From Novosphingobium sp. (lineage in GTDB: Bacteria; Pseudomonadota; Alphaproteobacteria; Sphingomonadales; Sphingomonadaceae): 7,390 nucleotides of DNA. How positions within the stretch are numbered: the stretch's first letter is position 1; every line of letters begins with the position of its first letter. The notes under the pieces were generated by a model, which was given only the letters and a program-made list of their open reading frames with translations, did no database searches and was not told where the DNA came from. A program made the position numbers and the translations under genes. The stretch is taken from NCBI GenBank assembly GCA_027490345.1, contig JAIXYF010000278.1:1-7390 (forward strand), written 5' to 3'. This document shows positions 1 through 4,663 of this stretch, piece by piece.

Positions 1-1
1 A

Positions 2-229
2 GGAGACCGCAGCGCTCTCTCCGCCATCGAGGCCGTCCCCGGCGGTGCCGATACCGCTTTTGCGTTCAGCGGCACCACCGCCAGAGCCTACGGCATCTGG
101 TTCAAGCAGGACGCCGCAGCCAAGGTCACGCATGTTTTCGGCGATACCGATGGCAACAGTGCTTCGGCCGAACTTGCGATCGACGTGACCGGCCTGATCA
201 CTTTTTCCGCGTTCCATTTCATACTTTAG
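2..229 (+). CDS. C-terminal fragment of an RTX/serralysin-type secreted protein (5' end outside the window)
   Basis: This is an open frame from the window edge to a TAG at 227-229, giving 75 residues. The peptide contains FAFSGTTARAYGIWF, then a GDTDGNSASAELAI stretch, then TGLITFSAFHFIL at the very end. This order (aromatic strand with TARA, a D-x-D-G-N calcium-type turn, a short strand, and a hydrophobic end close to xxFIL) resembles the C-terminal domain of serralysin-like and hemolysin-type calcium-binding proteins. In those proteins it follows the GGxGxD repeats and carries the uncleaved type I secretion signal. The main body of the protein lies upstream, so its activity (protease, adhesin, other) cannot be told. 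The assignment rests on pattern memory, not alignment. A second RTX protein lies at 2922-4391 on the opposite strand. Confidence 0.72.
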   Translation, partial: GDRSALSAIEAVPGGADTAFAFSGTTARAYGIWFKQDAAAKVTHVFGDTDGNSASAELAIDVTGLITFSAFHFIL

Positions 230-263
230 GGGCCGCGCGCCACGCGCTAGTCAAAATGGCAAT

Positions 264-285
264 GGCCGGGCCGATGGGCTCGGCC
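264..285 (+). terminator. GC-rich hairpin after the partial RTX gene, possible terminator
   Basis: GGCCGGGCC (264-272) pairs with GGCTCGGCC (277-285) across the four-base loop GATG. This gives nine pairs, one of them G-T. It lies 34 bases after the stop at 229 and ahead of the oxidoreductase ribosome site, so it could end the upstream transcript. No T-run follows, so this may be a transcription attenuator, or just GC-rich sequence. Confidence 0.4.
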
Positions 286-325
286 TAGCTCGGGCAAGGC
301 GAACCTGCGCCGAAGGAACCCTGCC

Positions 326-1333
326 ATGTCGCACACCAATCGCCGCGTTTTCATCCGGCAGTACCGCGATGGGATGCCTTTGCCCGAAGATTTCGGGATC
401 GAGGACACGGTGATCGGCGCGCTGCCTGCAGAGCATGCGCTGGTGAAGGTCGATACGCTTTCCATGGATGCCTGGATCCGCACCACGCTGACGCCCGGCG
501 CCTTCCACGAAACGGCTGGACTGGGCTCCACTATCCGCGCGTTGGGCGTGGGGCAGGTGGTGGAAAGCACCGCTGCCGGGCTCTCGGCGGGGGACTGGGT
601 CTATGGCCCGCTTAGCGCGCAGACTCATGCGCTGCTGCCAGCCGGCGCGCTGACCAAGCTCGATCTTTCCAACAGTATCCAGCCGCGCGATTATGTGGGG
701 CCGCTGGGCCTGACCACTGGGCTCACCGCTTGGGTGGGCCTGATCGCGGTTGCCGAAGTGGAGGCGGGCGATACGGTGCTCGTCTCGGGCGCGGCGGGGG
801 CTGTCGGCTCGATGGTCGTGCTCCTGGCCAAGGCGCGCGGCGCGCGGGTGATCGGCTCTGCCGGGGGCCCGGACAAGTGCCGCTACCTTGTCGACAAACT
901 CGGCGCCGATGTCGCCATCGATTACAAGAACGCCGATCTCGCGGCGGAAGTGGCGGCAGCAGCGCCCGGCGGGATCAACGTGTTCTTTGACAACGTTGGC
1001 GGCGAGATCCTCGATGTCGCGCTCGCCAACCTTGCCCCTGCCAACGCCCGCATCGCGATTTGCGGCGCGATTTCGCAGTATTCCGATCTTGCGAATGTTC
1101 GCGGCCCGAAGAACTACCTCAAGCTTGCCGAACGCAACGCCGCGATGAAGGGTTTCGTCGTCACCCACCACGCCGCGCGCTTTGTCGAAGCCAAGGCCGA
1201 GATCGCGGCGCTGATGCGCGAGGGCAAGATCGTCCTGCCCGAGCATGTGGTGGACGGGATCGATCACTTTGCCGAAGCGCTGCTGCTGCTGTTTGCCGGC
1301 GGGCACACCGGCAATCTGCTGGTTCAGCCCTGA
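326..1333 (+). CDS. Zinc-independent NAD(P)H-dependent oxidoreductase, medium-chain dehydrogenase/reductase, CurA/YncB/leukotriene-B4-reductase type
   Basis: The 335-residue product matches the size and layout of COG2130-type enzymes (E. coli CurA is about 345). These cytosolic enzymes reduce the C=C bond of alpha,beta-unsaturated ketones and aldehydes with NADPH. The N-terminal NRR (5-7) and PLPEDF (18-23) match the family opening. The substrate domain has LSMDAWIR (45-52). The Rossmann fold shows GDTVLVSGAAGAVGS (148-162), GSAGGPDKCRYL (177-188), and the GADVAIDYKN turn (193-202). INVFFDNVGGEILD (217-230) is the family signature. The protein ends GNLLVQP. There are no zinc-ligand cysteine clusters. 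The start at 326 is preceded by AAGGA (313-317), eight bases away. The natural substrate is unknown. No operon partner is evident: the next gene is convergent. Fold and class are secure; the substrate is not. Confidence 0.93.
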   Translation: MSHTNRRVFIRQYRDGMPLPEDFGIEDTVIGALPAEHALVKVDTLSMDAWIRTTLTPGAFHETAGLGSTIRALGVGQVVESTAAGLSAGDWVYGPLSAQTHALLPAGALTKLDLSNSIQPRDYVGPLGLTTGLTAWVGLIAVAEVEAGDTVLVSGAAGAVGSMVVLLAKARGARVIGSAGGPDKCRYLVDKLGADVAIDYKNADLAAEVAAAAPGGINVFFDNVGGEILDVALANLAPANARIAICGAISQYSDLANVRGPKNYLKLAERNAAMKGFVVTHHAARFVEAKAEIAALMREGKIVLPEHVVDGIDHFAEALLLLFAGGHTGNLLVQP

Positions 1334-1335
1334 TC

Positions 1336-1359
1336 ATAGGCCTGATTGCGGCGGCCTAT
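1336..1359. terminator. Inverted repeat at the convergent gene ends, weak bidirectional terminator candidate
   Basis: ATAGGCC (1336-1342) and GGCCTAT (1353-1359) form a perfect seven-base stem with a ten-base loop. It spans the 22-base gap between two converging genes and includes the peptidase stop codon. Position favours a shared terminator. Neither side has a T-run, so the support is only placement and symmetry. Confidence 0.35.
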
Positions 1360-2783
1360 TCCTGCTGCGCGTAGGCCTTGACGAGATCGTAGAGGAAATC
1401 GCGGGCCTTGTAGGCTGAGCGGACCATGTGCCGTTCGTTGAGGCCGTGGATCCGGTTGCCATCAGGCTCGCTGAGCGGGCCGGGCACGCCATAAGTCGGA
1501 ATGCCAAGCGGCCCGAGGTATGTCGCATCGGTTGCGCCGGTCATCATCGCCGGCACCAGCGCCGCGCCGGGATAGTGGCGCGCCGTCAGCTGTTCGGCCG
1601 GGCCCATGATGCGCGCAGACAGCGGCGGCGTGATTGCCACCGGGCGCACGCGGCCCACCATGGTGACTGTCACCTGCGTATCGCCGATGGCCTTGGCCAG
1701 CGTGTTGCGGGTCATTTCGGCATCCTCACCCGGCACGATGCGGCAATTGATCGTGGCTGTGGCCCGCTGCGGCAGGGCGTTGGCGGCATGGCCGGCGGCC
1801 AGCTGGGTGGCAACGCACGTGGTGCGCAGCATCGCGTTCAGCGTCCGGTCGGCCGATACGGCCTGCTCCGCCGCTTTATCGCCGGGGTCTGCGGCAAGGC
1901 GGACCATGGCGGCGCCCAGTGCATCGCCGCGCGCCGCGCCAGCCTTGGCATAATAGCTGCGGGTCGTGGGATTGAAGTGCAGTGCAAACGTCAGCCCGCG
2001 CAGGGCGCGCAGCGCGTCGGCAAGCTGGTAGATGGCGTTATCGGCCACGGGGATCGAGCTGTGGCCGCCGGGATTGCGCACTTCCAGTTCAAAGGTGCGT
2101 GTGGCCTTTTCGCCGATCTGGATGGATTGGCTGAGCACTTGGCCGCTCGCGTCGGCCGCACCGCCGCCGCCTTCGTTAAGGGCAAATTCGGCGGCCAGCA
2201 GATCGGGCCGGTGCTGTGCCAGCCACGCTGCACCATTCATCCGCGCGCCGGTTTCCTCCCCGCACGTGAGCGCCAGCCTGATCGTGCGCTTTGGCTTGTA
2301 GTTCTGCGTCTTGAACCGGATCAGCGTATCGACCCAGATTGCATCGAGCAGCTTCATGTCCGATGTGCCGCGCCCGTAGAAGTAGCCATCCTCTTCGATG
2401 AACTGGAAGGGATTGCGCACCCAGTCCTCGGCCCTGGCATTGACCACATCGATATGGCCAAGCAGCAGCATGGGCTTGGCCTTGGCCGAGGTGCCGGGCA
2501 GGGTGACGACCAGACCGCCATCAAGCGGCAGCGCGGGATCACCAAACGGCGTGAGCTGACTTTCCGCAAACCCTGCGCCTCGCAGGCGCCGCGCGATCTT
2601 GTCTGCCAGCGCGGTGCAGCTGCCCGCCTCCACCGAAGTGTCGGTCTCGACCATCTCGCGATAGATCTCGCGGAAGGCCTGCTGCCCGGCATCTGCCGCC
2701 GGAGCCGCCGCGTGGGCGATGCCGGGCACCAGCACCAGCGCCAGCGCCAACGCGGCGCTCCCTGCTGCTTTGTTCGCTGCCAT
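1356..2783 (-). CDS. Exported M20-family metallopeptidase (M20/M25/M40 zinc hydrolase)
   Basis: The 475-residue product is a di-zinc exopeptidase or amidohydrolase. Residues 1-25 form a Sec signal (lysine at 5, hydrophobic run 8-20, likely cleavage near AHA), so it acts in the periplasm or outside. All M20 metal and catalytic positions are visible: HID (H110, D112), the bridging D142 in GRGTSDMK, E176 (general base) and E177 in GEETG, E204 in NEGGGG, and H446 in HGLNER. The spacing closely follows carboxypeptidase G2. The lid/dimerisation domain has PGGHSS (238-243, H241) and ALPQRATATINCRIVPG (336-352). MTGATDATY (414-422) is the usual late loop. The start is supported by GGAGG complementary to 2790-2794, six bases upstream. 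The 3' end converges on the oxidoreductase; the RTX gene lies upstream on the same strand. Substrate (peptide, acyl-amino acid, carbamoyl) cannot be read. Confidence 0.93.
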   Translation of the reverse strand: MAANKAAGSAALALALVLVPGIAHAAAPAADAGQQAFREIYREMVETDTSVEAGSCTALADKIARRLRGAGFAESQLTPFGDPALPLDGGLVVTLPGTSAKAKPMLLLGHIDVVNARAEDWVRNPFQFIEEDGYFYGRGTSDMKLLDAIWVDTLIRFKTQNYKPKRTIRLALTCGEETGARMNGAAWLAQHRPDLLAAEFALNEGGGGAADASGQVLSQSIQIGEKATRTFELEVRNPGGHSSIPVADNAIYQLADALRALRGLTFALHFNPTTRSYYAKAGAARGDALGAAMVRLAADPGDKAAEQAVSADRTLNAMLRTTCVATQLAAGHAANALPQRATATINCRIVPGEDAEMTRNTLAKAIGDTQVTVTMVGRVRPVAITPPLSARIMGPAEQLTARHYPGAALVPAMMTGATDATYLGPLGIPTYGVPGPLSEPDGNRIHGLNERHMVRSAYKARDFLYDLVKAYAQQE

Positions 2784-2813
2784 GGCCTGCCTCCCTCAAG
2801 ATGATTGGCCAAG

Positions 2814-2842
2814 CCTATCGCATGCCGGGGGCCGCCGATAGG
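2814..2842. promoter_or_regulatory. Inverted repeat ahead of the peptidase gene, possible operator
   Basis: CCTATCG (2814-2820) and CGATAGG (2836-2842) are perfect reverse complements separated by 15 bases, 31-59 bases upstream of the peptidase ATG. Centre-to-centre spacing is 22 bases, about two helical turns, which suits a dimeric regulator. The interior does not extend the pairing well. A TTGGCCAA palindrome (2805-2812) sits directly beside it. I could not recognise a good -35/-10 pair for the peptidase. Confidence 0.3.
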
Positions 2843-2850
2843 GGCCGCCG
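2828..2850. repeat. Short direct repeat, two copies of GGGGCCGCCG
   Basis: GGGGCCGCCG occurs at 2828-2837 and 2841-2850 with a three-base spacer (ATA), a 13-base period. It overlaps the right arm of the inverted repeat ahead of the peptidase. It may be only GC-rich slippage. Confidence 0.5.
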
Positions 2851-2921
2851 CTGCTGTGGGCGATGCGCGCTCCGGCCAAGGGAGAACGGTTCTGGACCGC
2901 CCCCCTGATGGCTCGGCGCAT

Positions 2922-4391
2922 TCAGATCAGCACGAAGTCGGCGTTGGTCAGCACCAGTCCCTTGGACAGAGTCGCGATCTGGGTCGCATCATCAAGCCCG
3001 TTGGTGTTGCCGTTGGCATCATAAAACAACGCCCCGGTGGCGGAGTTGTAGACGATGATGTCGTCCGCGTCGGTCGCATCGCCGGTTTCAATGATCTTGA
3101 ATGTGCTCGCCCCGATCACGCCCTTTGCGCTGCCGTATGCGGCGAACATCGCGTTCTCGAGCTGGATCGTATCGCTGGCCGGTTTGAAATCCGTGATCGT
3201 GTCGAAGTTGTCGATCACGTCTGTTCCCAGCGCCGTGTTGAAGCGGAAGATGTTGCGGCCCTCACCGCCGGTGAGCGTATCGTTGCCCATGCCGCCATTG
3301 AGGACATCATCTCCGTCGCCGCCAAAGAGACTGTCGTTGCCGGCTGCGCCGCTGAGCGTGTCGTCTCCGCCTTTGCCGTAAAGTTCGTTGACGAATTTGT
3401 TTCCGATGAGTTGGTTTGCAAGGCGGTTGCCAATTGCTTGGAAGGCAAAGTTCAGCAGGGTGAGGTTCTCAACGTTGGCGCGCATTGTGTAGGCGTACGC
3501 GGAGGACTTGACCGTGTCGGTGCCGCCATCCGTGAGTTCCACGACCTTGTCGCCCGCGGTTTCTACGTAAAATGTGTCGTCGCCCTCGCCGCCGGTCATC
3601 GTGTCAATTCCGGTGCCACCGAAGAGCTTGTCGTCCCCGGCACCGCCATAGAGCCTGTCGTCGCCGCCGTTGAGAACCAGACCATCGGAACGCGTGAATT
3701 TGAACATTTCCCCGTCGATCGCATGATAGCCATCGCCGAAGATAGTATCGTGGCCCGCGCCGCCGCGGAGTTCGTCGTTGCCGCGGTTGCCACTGAGCAC
3801 GTTGTCCATGTCGTCGCCGATCAGGACATCGTCGCCGTATCCGCCGTCGAGCGCTTCGATATTGCTCAGCGTAATGGTGAGGCGGCCCGAGAACTGCACA
3901 GAGCCTTGTGACGCAAGGCTGAGCTTGACCCCGTCGAAAATCCCGGCCCGCTTCACACTCTGGAACTGATACACGTCGAAGCCATCGCCGCCATCGATCA
4001 GTTTTGTGCCTTCAGCAGTAATGATGAGATCGTTACCACCGCGCGCGTTGATTGAATCTTTGCCCCGCCCGGTCTCTATCCGGTTGGTACCTATGGTGCC
4101 GCTGATCGTATCTCCACCGCGCCCGGTCTTTGCTAAGATGTGCTCGATTGACGAGAGGGTGACCCTTCCGCTCTCGCCAATGTCCTGCTCTGTTTCGAGC
4201 GCAAGATCGATGCTGACGCCCTTGTCTCTGGTGAAGTAGATAAGCATGTCGGCATCTTCGCCGCCGTTGATCGTATCGACGCCGCCGTATTCGAAGATTT
4301 TGTCAAACCCGCCGAGTGCGTCGATGATGTTGTTGCCGCCAAACGCGTCGATCTGGTCGTTCTCGTTGGTGCCAGTGATTAGTTCGGCCAT
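2922..4391 (-). CDS. RTX (hemolysin-type) calcium-binding repeat protein, probable type I secretion substrate
   Basis: The 489-residue acidic protein contains no cysteine and no N-terminal Sec signal (starts MAELITGTNENDQIDAFGG), as usual for type I secretion substrates. Degenerate RTX-like turns occupy about 1-50 and 88-140. Canonical GGxGxDxux nonapeptides follow in three clusters: 183-220, 242-276 and 341-378, for example GGAGDDKLF and GGDGDDVLN. These fold into a parallel beta-roll with calcium between turns. Between the clusters lies a TVKSSAYAYTMRANVENLTL stretch (293-312), common in such proteins. The C-terminal region (about 395-489) is a serralysin-like end with ALFYDANGNTNG and ends NADFVLI, the likely secretion signal. 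No catalytic domain is visible, so it may be a structural or surface protein rather than an enzyme. The start is backed by AGGAG (complement of 4402-4406), ten bases upstream. No ABC transporter or membrane-fusion gene is nearby. Confidence 0.92.
   Translation of the reverse strand: MAELITGTNENDQIDAFGGNNIIDALGGFDKIFEYGGVDTINGGEDADMLIYFTRDKGVSIDLALETEQDIGESGRVTLSSIEHILAKTGRGGDTISGTIGTNRIETGRGKDSINARGGNDLIITAEGTKLIDGGDGFDVYQFQSVKRAGIFDGVKLSLASQGSVQFSGRLTITLSNIEALDGGYGDDVLIGDDMDNVLSGNRGNDELRGGAGHDTIFGDGYHAIDGEMFKFTRSDGLVLNGGDDRLYGGAGDDKLFGGTGIDTMTGGEGDDTFYVETAGDKVVELTDGGTDTVKSSAYAYTMRANVENLTLLNFAFQAIGNRLANQLIGNKFVNELYGKGGDDTLSGAAGNDSLFGGDGDDVLNGGMGNDTLTGGEGRNIFRFNTALGTDVIDNFDTITDFKPASDTIQLENAMFAAYGSAKGVIGASTFKIIETGDATDADDIIVYNSATGALFYDANGNTNGLDDATQIATLSKGLVLTNADFVLI
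3261..3845 (-). repeat. RTX nonapeptide repeat clusters inside the calcium-binding protein
   Basis: Three blocks encode GGxGxDxux units: 3732-3845 (residues 183-220), 3564-3668 (242-276) and 3261-3368 (342-377). The repeat is at protein level; DNA copies have diverged. On the plus strand it shows as recurring CCGCC, GTCG and GTCGTC words, which produce a long antisense shadow frame. Confidence 0.85.
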
Positions 4392-4425
4392 GGCAGTTGG
4401 GCTCCTGCGGGTGTTGATAAGCCAC

Positions 4426-4443
4426 CGCTTGCCCCGCCAAGCG
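4426..4443. promoter_or_regulatory. Perfect inverted repeat in the RTX gene leader, possible operator
   Basis: CGCTTG (4426-4431) and CAAGCG (4438-4443) are exact reverse complements with six bases between them, an 18-base footprint. It lies 35-52 bases upstream of the RTX ATG. On the minus strand a weak promoter candidate overlaps it: TTGCCA (4467-4462), 16-base spacer, TACGCT (4445-4440). It could be a repressor site or an RNA hairpin near the 5' end of the transcript. Evidence is symmetry and position only. Confidence 0.3.
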
Positions 4444-4531
4444 TAAGCATTCCGGTTTCACTGGCAATCTCGGCGAAAGTCCTCGTCCGCACAAGCCGCA
4501 GAATGCACCGATCCGGCAAGGCTGTCGCGGC

Positions 4532-4554
4532 GTGGGGCGTGTGCAGGGCCCCGC
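4532..4554. other. GC-rich hairpin in the divergent intergenic region
   Basis: GTGGGGC (4532-4538) pairs with GCCCCGC (4548-4554) around a nine-base loop, with one T-G pair. It lies in the middle of the 272-base gap between the RTX gene and the receptor (4392-4663). I see no gene, RNA family or riboswitch in that gap; its other contents are listed as separate sites. Confidence 0.3.
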
Positions 4555-4579
4555 ATACGCGCAGCGGTGCTACTGCAGC

Positions 4580-4608
4580 TTGCCCGCCCCTCGTCACCGC
4601 GCTGTAAT
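4580..4608 (+). promoter_or_regulatory. Sigma-70-like promoter for the receptor gene
   Basis: TTGCCC (4580-4585) and TGTAAT (4603-4608) are separated by 17 bases, the optimal spacing. They match the consensus hexamers at four and five of six positions. The -10 ends 55 bases before the receptor ATG at 4664. This is the best match I found on the plus strand in the gap. The -10 coincides with the middle 7-mer of the PHO-box-like array, so the two readings compete or overlap. Confidence 0.45.
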
Positions 4609-4619
4609 CGCCGCGTCAT
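4591..4619 (+). promoter_or_regulatory. PHO-box-like array of three 7-mers at an 11-base period
   Basis: TCGTCAC (4591-4597), CTGTAAT (4602-4608) and GCGTCAT (4613-4619) are spaced by four bases each. The PhoB recognition unit is CTGTCAT/C with the same 11-base period. The matches to the best form of that unit are five, six and five of seven. The array lies 44-72 bases upstream of an operon that encodes a phosphatase-superfamily enzyme. I cannot exclude chance similarity. Confidence 0.3.
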
Positions 4620-4648
4620 CGCGGTTGCGTAAACCGGATGCGGGCGAA

Positions 4649-4654
4649 AAGGGG
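4649..4654 (+). promoter_or_regulatory. Ribosome binding site that decides the receptor start
   Basis: AAGGGG lies nine bases before the ATG at 4664 and is the only purine-rich site near a start followed by a signal peptide. An in-frame GTG at 4532 would add 44 residues (GRVQGPAYAQRC...) that bury the signal peptide, so it is rejected. A second ATG at 4670 is possible but is only three bases further than ideal. Confidence 0.65.
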
Positions 4655-4663
4655 CGAACGACG

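Noticed and set aside
251..1306. A 351-codon open frame on the minus strand, antisense to the oxidoreductase
   Set aside because: It has no recognisable domain, is rich in Arg, His and Gly as expected from GC-rich antisense, and fully overlaps a gene with clear family motifs.
1428..2804. A 458-codon open frame on the plus strand, antisense to the peptidase
   Set aside because: Low-complexity Arg/Gly/His composition and no motif, while the opposite strand has the complete M20 metal site and a signal peptide.
2805..3911. A 368-codon plus-strand frame with a repetitive VVA/AAE pattern
   Set aside because: The repetition is the mirror of the RTX nonapeptides on the minus strand; the frame has no independent support.
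4532..4663. Upstream GTG extension of the receptor by 44 residues
   Set aside because: The extension is charged and cysteine-containing, precedes a normal signal peptide, and covers the best promoter and ribosome site.
4392..4663. Fur box or cobalamin riboswitch in the receptor leader
   Set aside because: I saw no convincing Fur-type palindrome or B12-box sequence, and the leader after the likely transcript start is too short for a cobalamin riboswitch.
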